From Pelobium manganitolerans (lineage in GTDB: Bacteria > Bacteroidota > Bacteroidia > Sphingobacteriales > Sphingobacteriaceae), in contig NZ_MBTA01000030.1 of the NCBI RefSeq assembly GCF_003609575.1, forward strand, positions 159,697 to 223,696: DNA of 64,000 nucleotides. The letters run 5' to 3'. This document shows positions 1 through 9,521 of this stretch, piece by piece (the first letter of the stretch is position 1; each line of letters starts with the position of its first letter). The notes beneath the pieces were generated by a model. It ran no database searches. It worked only from the letters and a program-made list of their open reading frames with translations, and was not told the origin of the DNA. The translations under genes were made by a program, and so were the position numbers.

Positions 1-546
<546 letters not shown>

Positions 547-593
547 CAGGGTGTTGTTTAAACTCGGAGTTTTGCTAAATTAATATTGCTATT

Positions 594-1964
594 ATGTTCG
601 ATTCGATAAAAAATATATTTGGAAGCGGGAATGATGAGAATCCGTTGGTGTACGGCGAAAAACCAGATATCAGCCGAGAAAAATCAGCGGAGCTGTATGA
701 GAAAGCGAAAAAATGTTTCCCGGGTGGGGTAAACTCGCCTGTGCGTGCTTTTAAATCTGTTTACGGCACTCCGCTATTTATTGAAAAAGGAGACGGCTGC
801 CGCTTATGGGATGCCGACGGTAACGAATTTATTGATTTCTGCTGTTCTTGGGGCCCCTTAATTTTGGGTCATAACCATCCAAAAGTCCGTGAAAAGGTGA
901 CAGAGGAAATGCAGAAAGGAATGTCTTTTGGTGCGCCAACTGCGTTAGAGACAGAACTTGCAGAACTTATTTTAAAAAACAACCGCTTTATCGAAAAAAT
1001 TAGGTTTACCAGCTCGGGGACCGAAGCGGTAATGTCGGCCATCCGTTTGGCCCGTGGCGCTACCAAACGCGATAAAATCATCAAATTTGAAGGTTGTTAC
1101 CATGGTCATAGTGATTCATTATTGGTAAAAGCGGGCTCTGGGTTGGTTACTTTCGGCGAAACATCATCTGCAGGCATTCCAAAATCTTTTGCCGAGGAAA
1201 CCATCGTTGTATCCTTAAATGATGAAGAAGCTTTAAAAGCAGCTTTTAATCAATTTAAAGACCAGATTGCATGTGTTATTATAGAGCCGGTACCGGCAAA
1301 TAACGGGCTTCTGCTACAAAGCAAAGCGTATTTGCAATTTTTGAGAGAGATATGCACACAAAATGGCGCACTCCTGATTTTTGATGAAGTAATTTCCGGC
1401 TTCCGCGTAAGTTTTGAAGGTGCAGCGGGTTATTATGATATCCAACCAGACATTATTACCTACGGAAAAATTATTGGCGGTGGCTTGCCGGTGGGCGCTT
1501 ATGGTGCGTCTGCGCAGTTAATGGCCAACATATCGCCCGAAGGCGGCGTTTACCAGGCGGGCACTTTGTCCGGCAATCCGGTGGCTATGGCAGCGGGTAT
1601 TGCGCAGTTAAGCGAATTGGCAAAAAGCGGCTTTTACAAAGAGCTGAACACCAAAACCGAGGAATTTACCAACGCCATTCAGCGCTATGCTACCTCCAAA
1701 AACTACGCTTTTAAGGTTTTTCAAATCGCATCTATCTTTTGGTTTGCTTTTACTGATGCGGATGCAATACAAACCGCAGAAGCTATTGACCCTGCAAGCA
1801 TGGAGCAATTTAAGTTGATGCACCGCGAGCTGTTAAACCGCGGCATTTATCTGGGACCATCAGGTTACGAGGTGGGCTTTGTTTCTGTTGCGCACAGCAA
1901 AATAGATTTAGAAAAGGCAAAACGTGCTATATTTGAGTGTTTAGATATTGTTTTTAAACGTTAA
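594..1964 (+). CDS. hemL: Glutamate-1-semialdehyde 2,1-aminomutase
   Basis: This PLP enzyme converts glutamate-1-semialdehyde to 5-aminolevulinate, the substrate of the neighbouring HemB. The 456-residue protein has the family motifs FPGGVNSPVRAF near residue 45, the phosphate-binding SSGTEAVMSAIRLARG, and YGKIIGGGLPVGAYG, whose lysine should form the internal aldimine. It has about 25 more N-terminal residues than a typical HemL of about 430 aa; the start at the first ATG gives a charged extension (MFDSIKNIFGSG) of unknown role. It lies 47 bp after hemB and 3 bp before the histidine kinase gene, consistent with one operon. Confidence 0.97.
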   Translation: MFDSIKNIFGSGNDENPLVYGEKPDISREKSAELYEKAKKCFPGGVNSPVRAFKSVYGTPLFIEKGDGCRLWDADGNEFIDFCCSWGPLILGHNHPKVREKVTEEMQKGMSFGAPTALETELAELILKNNRFIEKIRFTSSGTEAVMSAIRLARGATKRDKIIKFEGCYHGHSDSLLVKAGSGLVTFGETSSAGIPKSFAEETIVVSLNDEEALKAAFNQFKDQIACVIIEPVPANNGLLLQSKAYLQFLREICTQNGALLIFDEVISGFRVSFEGAAGYYDIQPDIITYGKIIGGGLPVGAYGASAQLMANISPEGGVYQAGTLSGNPVAMAAGIAQLSELAKSGFYKELNTKTEEFTNAIQRYATSKNYAFKVFQIASIFWFAFTDADAIQTAEAIDPASMEQFKLMHRELLNRGIYLGPSGYEVGFVSVAHSKIDLEKAKRAIFECLDIVFKR

Positions 1965-1967
1965 TAT

Positions 1968-2837
1968 ATGCGCCTGAAGCCCATCACCATATTTTATGCG
2001 GTAGTTATTTATGCCGTTTCCCAGCTTTTTTGGTGGGCTGCTTTGCTGGTCGAGCTACAACCCACACGCCGTGGGATGATCATTGGCGAAGGTGTTGTTT
2101 TTATTACTTTAATGGCTTTTGGGATTTATAAACTCCATGAAGCCATCAATCGCGAAAAGCGGATAACCGGCCAGCAGAAAAACTTTTTGCTTTCGGTAAC
2201 GCACGAGCTGAAATCGCCCCTGGCATCTATAAAACTTTACCTGCAAACCATTAACAAGCGCGAGTTGGACAAAGAGCAACAGCGTAGTTTTATTGCCAAA
2301 TGTTTGTTAGATATTGAACGTTTGGACGATTTAGTGGAAAACATGCTGCTGGCTACCAAGATTGAAAATAAATCTTACAGCTTTCCAAAGCAAGATTTAA
2401 ACCTGTCGGATCTGGTAGAGAAAATCGTTTCGCGCTTGCAAATCCACGTCTGCAGCAAAGAATCTATCCTTACCTCCATTGATCCTAACGTTTTTATCAC
2501 CGGCGATCAATTCGCGATTTCATCGGTAGTGACCAACCTGATAGAAAATGCGGTAAAGTACTCGCCAGATTGCGTGCCGGTGCATGTTGACTTGCACAGA
2601 AACGAGAACGGGACGGTCTGTTTTAAAGTTGCCGATTTAGGAATGGGCATTCCGGATGAGGAAAAACCCAAAATATTTGATAAATTTTACCGTGTTGGAA
2701 GCGAGGAAACGCGGAAAACAAAAGGTACCGGCTTAGGCTTGTTTATAGTGAAGCAGGTTTTAGATAACCATAGGGCGCAAATTAGGGTAAAAAATAACCA
2801 GCCAAGAGGAACGGTTTTTGAAGTTTCTTTTAATTAA
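1968..2837 (+). CDS. Membrane sensor histidine kinase
   Basis: This is a short (289 aa) sensor kinase with two N-terminal membrane helices (about residues 8-30 and 38-58) and almost no periplasmic loop between them, so it probably senses within the membrane or through a partner. The H-box SVTHELKSPLA places the phosphorylated histidine at about residue 79. The ATPase part has the N-box NLIENAVKYSP (about 190-200), G1 DLGMGIP and G2 GTGLGLF. It starts 3 bp after hemL and is followed 12 bp later by its response regulator. The signal is unknown; the position inside a haem operon suggests a link to haem, redox or envelope state, but that is inference. Confidence 0.93.
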   Translation: MRLKPITIFYAVVIYAVSQLFWWAALLVELQPTRRGMIIGEGVVFITLMAFGIYKLHEAINREKRITGQQKNFLLSVTHELKSPLASIKLYLQTINKRELDKEQQRSFIAKCLLDIERLDDLVENMLLATKIENKSYSFPKQDLNLSDLVEKIVSRLQIHVCSKESILTSIDPNVFITGDQFAISSVVTNLIENAVKYSPDCVPVHVDLHRNENGTVCFKVADLGMGIPDEEKPKIFDKFYRVGSEETRKTKGTGLGLFIVKQVLDNHRAQIRVKNNQPRGTVFEVSFN

Positions 2838-2849
2838 ATCGAAAGCATT

Positions 2850-3557
2850 ATGTCTGTAAAACAAAGAATTTTGTTGATGGAAGATGAAGAACATCTTTTG
2901 GAAGCCATCAAACTGAACCTCGAAATGGAAGGTTTTTTTGTACGCGCCGTAACCGACGGTAAAAAAGCGCTTAAAGTTTATAAAGAAGAGAAGTTTAACC
3001 TCATTATTTTAGACGTGATGGTGCCAGAGATTGACGGTTTCCAGGTTGCCGAAACCATCCGTTTAGAAAATAGCGAGGTGCCAATCATGTTTTTAACTGC
3101 GAAAAACACCTCAGAAGACCGTATCACGGGTTTAAAAAAAGGCGCGGATGATTATTTGACCAAACCTTTTAATTTAGAAGAGCTGATATTACGGGTAAAC
3201 AATCTTATAAAGCGCAGCGCCAAAGGCGAGGAGCTGAAAGAGATTAACTCGTATAAAATTGGCGATAAAACCATTTATTTCAATTCTTTTGAGTTAAAGA
3301 ATGAGGACGGTAGCATCACGCCGCTTACCAAGAAAGAAACCATGTTGTTAAAACTGCTGATAGAGCGGAAAGATGAAGCTGTATCGCGCGAGCAGATTTT
3401 GGAAACGGTATGGAATTACGACGTGTATCCATCCACCCGCACCATCGACAACTTTATTCTAACGTTTAGAAAATACTTTGAGCCGGATCAGAAAAACCCG
3501 ATTTATTTCCATTCTATACGCGGTGTAGGCTATAAATTTACAGACGGGCACGCCTAA
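2850..3557 (+). CDS. OmpR-family response regulator
   Basis: The N-terminal receiver domain has the acidic pocket (MEDEE), the phosphoacceptor Asp at about residue 55 (IILDVMVPEIDGF), the conserved Thr at about 83 and the Lys at about 105 (YLTKPF). The C-terminal half is an OmpR/PhoB winged helix ending in TIDNFILTFRKYFE...IRGVGYKF. It should be phosphorylated by the kinase encoded just upstream and bind DNA as a dimer. The target genes cannot be read from the sequence. The downstream gene begins 1 bp after its stop, so the pair is embedded in the haem operon. Confidence 0.95.
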   Translation: MSVKQRILLMEDEEHLLEAIKLNLEMEGFFVRAVTDGKKALKVYKEEKFNLIILDVMVPEIDGFQVAETIRLENSEVPIMFLTAKNTSEDRITGLKKGADDYLTKPFNLEELILRVNNLIKRSAKGEELKEINSYKIGDKTIYFNSFELKNEDGSITPLTKKETMLLKLLIERKDEAVSREQILETVWNYDVYPSTRTIDNFILTFRKYFEPDQKNPIYFHSIRGVGYKFTDGHA

Positions 3558-3558
3558 G

Positions 3559-4071
3559 ATGTTTACCAACGGGGCGCGTGTATTAGTAGTTGTATTATTA
3601 GCTTTAGCATCGGCTTTTGCAGCTTGGCAGGGTGTTTTTGAAATTGCGGCTTTAGGCCTGATGTTTATCGGGTTAATTGTTTGGGGCTATTTTAAAGAAG
3701 GCCCGGTAATTTTAGCCGCAAAAGCTTTTAAACAAAAAAACTATCAGAAAGCTAAAGCCTTATTGCACAGTATTGCTAAGCCCGATTGGCTAAACAAACG
3801 CCGTAAGCCCTATTATTATTACATGTTGGGCAATATCGCAGTTACCGAAGCACATTTTGCGGAAGCCGAGGTTTACTTAGCAAGGGCAGCGGTTTTAGGT
3901 TTGCGCGCAAATGATTTAGGTGTTAGTTTAATGCATTTAGCCAATATCGCCCTGCGCAATAAAGACAAAGAAAAAGGCTTGCTGTGGATACAAAAATCGC
4001 AGAATTTGCCACTTACAGAAAAGTATAAGAGTATATTAACCAAAATAGAGAAAGAGTTACAAAAAGTTTAG
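3559..4071 (+). CDS. Small membrane protein with TPR-like helices
   Basis: The 170-residue protein has two hydrophobic segments (about residues 7-24 and 27-45) followed by a helical soluble part with TPR-like spacing (AKAFKQKNYQKAKALL, YYYMLGNIAVTEAHFAEAEVYLARAA, MHLANIALRNKDKEKGLLWIQKS). The role is unknown; such proteins often serve as scaffolds. It is squeezed between the response regulator (1 bp gap) and hemE (0 bp gap), so it is translated with the operon. It may assist the two-component pair or haem enzymes at the membrane, which is inference. Confidence 0.8.
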   Translation: MFTNGARVLVVVLLALASAFAAWQGVFEIAALGLMFIGLIVWGYFKEGPVILAAKAFKQKNYQKAKALLHSIAKPDWLNKRRKPYYYYMLGNIAVTEAHFAEAEVYLARAAVLGLRANDLGVSLMHLANIALRNKDKEKGLLWIQKSQNLPLTEKYKSILTKIEKELQKV

Positions 4072-5106
4072 ATGAAGAATTCCTTGTTTTTAGATGCTGC
4101 ATTATCAAAAGCAACAGTGCGCCCGCCGGTATGGATGATGCGCCAGGCTGGCCGTTTTATGCCCGAATATTGGGAAATCAAAAACAAATATTCGTTTTTG
4201 GAGATGTGCAAAACGCCGGAGATTGCAGCAGACGTAACCATGCTTCCGATAGACTTGTTGGGCGTAGATGCGGCAATTCTTTTCAGCGATATTTTGGTGA
4301 CTGGCGAGGCGATGGGTGGCGATTTAAGCTTTACGCAAGGAGTAGGGCCCAAATTTGCTAACCCCGTAAAAAACCAAAAAGACATTGACAATTTGCAAAC
4401 AGACGTATTGGACAGGTTGCAATATGTTGCGGATGCTATTAAGGTGATACAGCAACGTTTAAACGGCAATGTTCCCTTAATCGGTTTTGCTGGCGCTCCA
4501 TTTACGGTAATGAGCTATTTGGTAGAGGGCGGCTCGTCAAAAGATTTTAAACTAACTAAGCTATTTATCCACAACCACCCCCAGTTGGCCCATCAGCTGT
4601 TGCAAAAAATTGCGTTGGTGACTATAGATTACCTAAATATGCAAATTGCGGCCGGCGTAAACGCGGTTCAGTTGTTTGATAGCTGGGCGCTTTCTTTATC
4701 GTGGGATGATTATAAAGAGTTCTCGCACAAATACAACGTAGAAATTATCGCTAAACTAAACCGTAAAGATGTTCCGGTAATTTCGTTTTGCAAAGGGAGT
4801 TCGGTATTTGCGCCTTTAATGGCAGAAGCTAAACCAGATGTAGTTTCTATCGACTGGAATGCAGATTTGAGAAACATCAAACAAAGTTTGCCAAAAGGTA
4901 TCGCCGTTCAGGGTAATTTGGACCCTCATATTTTATATGCAGATAAAAGCGTGATTAAAGACCGCATCCACCGTTTATTTAAGCGTATGGAAGGCGAAAA
5001 TGGTTTCATTTTTAACTTAGGTCATGGTATTATGCCGGATATTCCGTTTGACCATGTGAAGTATGCAGTGGAGGTAGTGAAGGATTGGAGGGGGGCCTCA
5101 TCCTAA
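4072..5106 (+). CDS. hemE: Uroporphyrinogen decarboxylase
   Basis: HemE removes four carboxyl groups from uroporphyrinogen III to give coproporphyrinogen III in the cytosol. The family signature RQAGRFMPEYW is at about residues 24-34, and the catalytic aspartate lies in AAILFSDILV (about residue 70). The second signature GFAGAPFTVMSYLVEGG and the C-terminal NLGHGIMPD are present. Length (344 aa) is normal. The start codon follows the preceding stop directly. An A/C-rich, G-poor spacer of about 190 bp separates it from hemJ. Confidence 0.97.
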   Translation: MKNSLFLDAALSKATVRPPVWMMRQAGRFMPEYWEIKNKYSFLEMCKTPEIAADVTMLPIDLLGVDAAILFSDILVTGEAMGGDLSFTQGVGPKFANPVKNQKDIDNLQTDVLDRLQYVADAIKVIQQRLNGNVPLIGFAGAPFTVMSYLVEGGSSKDFKLTKLFIHNHPQLAHQLLQKIALVTIDYLNMQIAAGVNAVQLFDSWALSLSWDDYKEFSHKYNVEIIAKLNRKDVPVISFCKGSSVFAPLMAEAKPDVVSIDWNADLRNIKQSLPKGIAVQGNLDPHILYADKSVIKDRIHRLFKRMEGENGFIFNLGHGIMPDIPFDHVKYAVEVVKDWRGASS

Positions 5107-5189
5107 ATCCTTCTCGGAAGGAGAAGGACTTTGACTAGTTTGGGTAATTATCAGAGTTATTATGGACGTTAAGTACTAATGAACTTTTA

Positions 5190-5297
5190 TACCTAACCAA
5201 CTAACAAAACTAATTAACCAATGACTAACGAACTTCAACCAATATCCAACAAACTAATGAACCAATCCCTAACAAACTAACACCTAACCACCTAACA
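5190..5297 (+). repeat. A/C-rich, G-depleted leader with CTAAC/CCAAC repeats
   Basis: The spacer before hemJ is made almost only of A, C and T on the coding strand, with many imperfect copies of CTAACAAACTAA, CCTAACCA and CAACCAA. It ends exactly at the hemJ ATG and has no Shine-Dalgarno sequence. Similar tracts precede the SusC-like gene (35,288-35,368) and the gene at 58,275. Such a leader would be unstructured in RNA. Confidence 0.7.
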
Positions 5298-5846
5298 ATG
5301 TATCGCTACATACTTGCTATTCATATCATCTTTGTAGTAAGCTGGATGGCTGGCTTGTTTTATATCGTACGTCTGTTTATTTACCATACCGAGGCAAATA
5401 CAAAACCAGAGCAGGAACGCATCATCTTACAAAAGCAGTTTAAGATTATGGAGCGTAAGCTTTGGAATATCATCACCACACCAGCAATGGTTCTAACGGT
5501 ATGCGCCGGTTTAGGGATGCTTTACCTTAATCCCGGATTGTTGCACACCGATTGGATGTGGGTTAAACTTGTTTGCGTTACCGGATTGTTGATTTATCAT
5601 TTTATGTGCGCAGGGATAATTAAGCAACTGAAAAATGACCGTTTTTGGCTCACTAGCACACAATTGCGCCTTTGGAACGAGCTAGCCACCATTTTTTTAG
5701 TCGCAATAGTTTTCACCGTAATCTTAAAAAGTGCGATAGATTGGGTCTATGGTTTGGTAGGTCTGGTTGTGTTTGCTGCAGTAATTATGATGGCGGTGAA
5801 AATGTATAAGAGATACCGGGAGAAGAACATTGCAAGTAAAGAATAG
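5298..5846 (+). CDS. hemJ: Protoporphyrinogen IX oxidase, HemJ family
   Basis: HemJ oxidises protoporphyrinogen IX to protoporphyrin IX in the cytoplasmic membrane and replaces HemG or HemY in many bacteria. The 182-residue protein has four to five membrane helices and the family start (AIHIIFVVSWMAGLFYIVRLFIYH), with a conserved histidine at about residue 9 and a lysine at about residue 90 (WMWVKLVC) that match the haem-ligand and functional residues known for this family. Its place after hemB, hemL and hemE fits. It could be generically annotated as a CopD-like membrane protein. Confidence 0.9.
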   Translation: MYRYILAIHIIFVVSWMAGLFYIVRLFIYHTEANTKPEQERIILQKQFKIMERKLWNIITTPAMVLTVCAGLGMLYLNPGLLHTDWMWVKLVCVTGLLIYHFMCAGIIKQLKNDRFWLTSTQLRLWNELATIFLVAIVFTVILKSAIDWVYGLVGLVVFAAVIMMAVKMYKRYREKNIASKE

Positions 5847-5864
5847 GGAGGCAAACTGCCTCCC
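5846..5864. terminator. Hairpin between convergent hemJ and T9SS gene
   Basis: GGGAGGCA-AAC-TGCCTCCC forms a perfect 8-bp stem that begins at the last base of the hemJ stop codon. It has no clear U-run, so it may be a bidirectional or 3'-end stabilising hairpin between two convergent genes. Confidence 0.5.
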
Positions 5865-5905
5865 CATGCTTGGGTATCAAACACTTTGTTAGCGGAATAA
5901 AACCG

Positions 5906-7936
5906 TTATTCTTTAATCACTTTAAAGGTTTTAGTTCCTGAAGGCCCTTGTAGGAGGATGATATAAATTCCATTTGTGCGGTTCTTTAAGGAAAGCGATA
6001 GCTGAGATGTGGAAGGCTCTATATCGTTTTTTTGTAAAACATCTCCTGTTGCCGTGTATAACATAAGCTTATTATAGGTTCCGCTATCAAAAAATAAATT
6101 GAACTTATCTGTTGTTGGGTTTGGGTATGCCTTAAAATTTACACCATCCAAACTGAAAGTTAATGCTTTGGTCCCTAAATATTTCGTTTCACCATCGAAA
6201 TCTACCTGTTGCAATTTATAATAATTTGTTCCCAATAGCGGTTCCTTATCGTAAAATACGTAATGGTGGTTCTGTGCTGAGGTTCCGTTACCCTTAACCT
6301 TTCCTATTTTTGTAAAATCTGAGCCGTTTGTACTTCGGCTAATCATAAATTCTTTGTTATTGCTTTCCGATGCAGTTCCCCAATTTAGCTTTATCCAGTT
6401 ATGTTCTGTTTTCGCTTCGAACTTGACAAGTTCCACCGGGAGTGCTAAAGCTTCGGGTTTTACTTTGGCAATAAAAAAATTATAATCATTAGTACCGCCA
6501 GTATGCGCATGAGTGTGATTCCCTATTTTAAATAACTTGCCTGCTGAATTGTATGAACTATATGTGCCGCCTATCCACATTGTGTTATCGGGAGCGCAAG
6601 AAAGTACCTGCGCCTTGCTTAGTCCGTCTGTAGTATAAAAAGAAGAGATTAACAGTCCGTTTGTGTCCAGCTCAAAAACCATGGTATTGTCTCCGGTGGC
6701 AGGCAACCATCCGTTATATAGATAATCGCTGTTGAAAGTTTTGCCTCCAAATAAAATATCTTTTGATTTTAGGTTTGCCAACGCTGCAATATTGCCGTTT
6801 GGCAACGTGCTTAATTTAAAAAATCGCAGACCGTTACCTACACCAGCTTTTGTGCCTGTTGTATTGTTAACCAGCCATTTTGCAGTTCCGTTGGGCGCAA
6901 GTTTTGCGATATAACCTTTTTGGAAATCTAACGCAGTAGCGTTAACTCCATCCCCGAAATCGAGACTGGTATAAGCCTGATTGGCTACGTCTCCACACAT
7001 ATAAATATGTCCTTCATGATACGTTACATCTGTTGCGCTATGGTCTGTAGAGGTTGACACTCTTTTAAACCATGAAAATGTACCGTCATTATTAACCCGC
7101 GACACAAAGGTTCCTCCGGTTCCTGCATCCGAAAATAAACGAACACCCTCACCAACTAAATAAACTTCGTTGTCATCGCCTGCACAAATTCCAGAAATAC
7201 TGCCTTCTATATTCCATGTTTCGCCAGATTTTACATATTGTGCCCACTCAGGAGTACCGTTTTGGTCGGCTTTTAAAATGACGTTCCTTGTTGCGCCAGA
7301 GATAAAGCCAAAATTATTCACAGCTCCCCAATTAATATATGGATTAAAACTTGCTTTTGAAAAAACAATATAAATCTTTCCATCAGGTGACAAAGCTGCA
7401 TCTTGTATCGCGTCTCCAGCACCGGAAGTAGCAATGTTTTCCCATATTATTATTCCATCAGTTGCTGCGTATTTGGTGATGGACAAACGGCTTTCCACCC
7501 AACCCTGGCTGGTTGTGACCGACTGATTTCCTGCAACTATCGGATTTCCCTGAGAATCGAGCAATAGTGTAACTCCACTTTTCCCGTTATCCGCTATAAC
7601 CCATTGTATTTGTCCTGCGGTATTGTATTTAATTAGCAACCGCCCGGCATTATGTGTTTGGCTATTAAAAGTTTGTGCGGCAATGAGGTTGGCAAGTACG
7701 TAGGTGTTTCCCGCTGTGTCAGTTTTCATGTCCCGAAATTCATTGGTGCGTCCGTTTGTTACGGTTTGCGTACGAGAGAAAGCGTCACTAAAATCTACAG
7801 TTTGACTGCGTGCCGCTGATGAGAGCATGAGCAGAATGATCAGCGGACAGACGAAGGGTAAAATTGCTTTGATAAAGTATTCGTTGGTCATAATTTTGGA
7901 TTTAAGGGCTGATAATTTAGCGGTGCGTTTGTTCAT
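5906..7936 (-). CDS. Secreted protein with type IX secretion sorting domain
   Basis: The 676-residue protein has a signal peptide (hydrophobic stretch FIKAILPFVCPLIILLMLSS, cleavage near ARSQT) and ends in a type A T9SS sorting domain: FKAYPNPTTDKFNLFF ... LSLKNRTNGIYIILLQ. Before it lies the common Bacteroidota linker LPVELVKFEAKTEHNWIKLNWGTASE. The body (about residues 50-490) is beta-rich with repeats of the type found in propeller folds (DTAGNTYVLA, DSQGNPIVAG, SPDGKIYIV). It should be exported and attached to the cell surface; its function is unknown. A second in-frame ATG at 7,891 gives a more compact signal peptide and may be the true start. Confidence 0.9.
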   Translation of the reverse strand: MNKRTAKLSALKSKIMTNEYFIKAILPFVCPLIILLMLSSAARSQTVDFSDAFSRTQTVTNGRTNEFRDMKTDTAGNTYVLANLIAAQTFNSQTHNAGRLLIKYNTAGQIQWVIADNGKSGVTLLLDSQGNPIVAGNQSVTTSQGWVESRLSITKYAATDGIIIWENIATSGAGDAIQDAALSPDGKIYIVFSKASFNPYINWGAVNNFGFISGATRNVILKADQNGTPEWAQYVKSGETWNIEGSISGICAGDDNEVYLVGEGVRLFSDAGTGGTFVSRVNNDGTFSWFKRVSTSTDHSATDVTYHEGHIYMCGDVANQAYTSLDFGDGVNATALDFQKGYIAKLAPNGTAKWLVNNTTGTKAGVGNGLRFFKLSTLPNGNIAALANLKSKDILFGGKTFNSDYLYNGWLPATGDNTMVFELDTNGLLISSFYTTDGLSKAQVLSCAPDNTMWIGGTYSSYNSAGKLFKIGNHTHAHTGGTNDYNFFIAKVKPEALALPVELVKFEAKTEHNWIKLNWGTASESNNKEFMISRSTNGSDFTKIGKVKGNGTSAQNHHYVFYDKEPLLGTNYYKLQQVDFDGETKYLGTKALTFSLDGVNFKAYPNPTTDKFNLFFDSGTYNKLMLYTATGDVLQKNDIEPSTSQLSLSLKNRTNGIYIILLQGPSGTKTFKVIKE

Positions 7937-8117
7937 CTTGTGTGTTACTTATAATTGGTTTTGGTGAATTATGCTTAGTTCCCTTATTGCGGAAATATTT
8001 ATATCCGAACATAAAATGCCTTTATCTGGCAGGGCATAAAACGGCGTTTGCTACCGGATTAAGAGCTTTTAATGCCCGTTCAGCAGCCAAAAGTAGGTGC
8101 AGGAAAGTTTAGAAAAG

Positions 8118-9233
8118 TCAGCTTTTATAAATCTGTACGTCTTTCTCCAGATGTTTTTTTCTGAACGCACTAGGTGTGGAGCCCGTTACCTTTTTAAAAG
8201 CAGCGTTGAAAGTGGTTTTGGTATTAAAGCCGCACTCATATCCAATAGCTTCCAATTTTAAAGCTTCTTTTATGAGGATCAATTTTTTTGCTTCGTGAAT
8301 ACGGTAAGTATTGATAAAATCAGAAAAGTTTTTTCCGTGAAACTGATTGATAACCCGCGAGAGATGATGCGGCGTCGATTGAAGTTCATCAGCCAACAGC
8401 TGCAGGGTTAAATCCGGATTAAGAAATAGTTTGTCATCCTGCATCATTTGCTGAAGGTCAGCATTCAGCTTTTCAGCTTCTTCCTCATTCAGGTTAGAGC
8501 CGGAATATTTAGGTTTCAGTTGCAAAGCCTCGCCGTTTGCAGCGAGTTCAAACTGAAGACCCGACTGCTGCAGAAAGTGATAAATTAAAACCAGATAAAT
8601 AGAAGCCGAAATCAGGGGAATTGCATTAATATATACCTGAGGCAAACCTAAAACAAATGCCAAACCGCTCAAAAAGCCAAAGCCTACTAATAACGTGGTG
8701 TACTTTATCAGCCATTGACAATTATTTAGCAAAACTCCCGAAAGTTTTTTCTTTTTCCGCTTTAAGGCAATAATGATATAAATTAAAAATATCTGGATGT
8801 ACGGATAAAATATCGCATCGCCAATCTGATAATCCAAAATATAAGTAAAGCGTATCAGCTCCATATAAGCCAGCTGTTTTTCATGGCTTAAAAAATAAAA
8901 TTTTGAAAAGTAGAGCAGCGCTAAGATGGCCGGGACAGTGAGCAGCAACTCTTTTTTATTGAACCGGATTTTCTCGCCGGTCATCTCTCTGACTAACCAA
9001 AAATAAACCGGGCCAAATAAAAAACCTGCCGGCCATTCCATATCCACTAATGGAAATCGAAAAAGCCAACCGGTGGGTTTCAACGCAAAAGGAATAGATA
9101 TAAAGCTGACTGTAATAAGCAGAATCCCTAATAAGATGTTGCTTCGCCCTACGCCTCCTTTTCTGAAAAAGAAAAAGATGGAGAATACTAAGCAATGAAA
9201 AACAATGGCTAAATCAATATATGCCAGAACCAT
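8118..9233 (-). CDS. AraC-family regulator with membrane sensor domain
   Basis: The N-terminal 230 residues contain about seven hydrophobic helices, and the C-terminal 100 residues are an AraC-type double helix-turn-helix (LADELQSTPHHLSRVINQF ... EAIGYECGFNTKTTFNAAFKKVTGSTPSAFRKK). This architecture is common in Bacteroidota, where the membrane part is thought to sense a ligand and the tail binds DNA. It stands alone between the T9SS gene and the TetR gene, and its target is unknown. Confidence 0.9.
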   Translation of the reverse strand: MVLAYIDLAIVFHCLVFSIFFFFRKGGVGRSNILLGILLITVSFISIPFALKPTGWLFRFPLVDMEWPAGFLFGPVYFWLVREMTGEKIRFNKKELLLTVPAILALLYFSKFYFLSHEKQLAYMELIRFTYILDYQIGDAIFYPYIQIFLIYIIIALKRKKKKLSGVLLNNCQWLIKYTTLLVGFGFLSGLAFVLGLPQVYINAIPLISASIYLVLIYHFLQQSGLQFELAANGEALQLKPKYSGSNLNEEEAEKLNADLQQMMQDDKLFLNPDLTLQLLADELQSTPHHLSRVINQFHGKNFSDFINTYRIHEAKKLILIKEALKLEAIGYECGFNTKTTFNAAFKKVTGSTPSAFRKKHLEKDVQIYKS

Positions 9234-9521
9234 AAAATCATAATTTAAGAGCGGTCATTAATTGATGAAAAAGTACTTTTAGGACTAAAATAGTAAAATT
9301 TATAACTTTTCTTAGGGGAGATTTTGCAGGTTGTATTAGCTTTATCAGCTCGGTTTGCTTTAGAATACTTACCGATTAAAGGCCTGGACCTTGCAGATTT
9401 ATAGCTTTGCTATGGAAATTTCGCGATAGGTTTAATGCCTTTAAGGCTTAAGGGATGTTTTGAATATAGATGCCTTAAGGTTAATAGGCATACCCATTTA
9501 ACCTTCAAAATTCAACTTTAT
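9234..9521. other. Intergenic region, two GCCTTAAGGC-like palindromes
   Basis: No gene is seen. Near 9,437-9,495 there are nested inverted repeats (TGCCTTTAAGGCTTAAGG and ATGCCTTAAGGTTAATAGGC) that could form a hairpin at the 3' side of the TetR gene. Confidence 0.35.
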
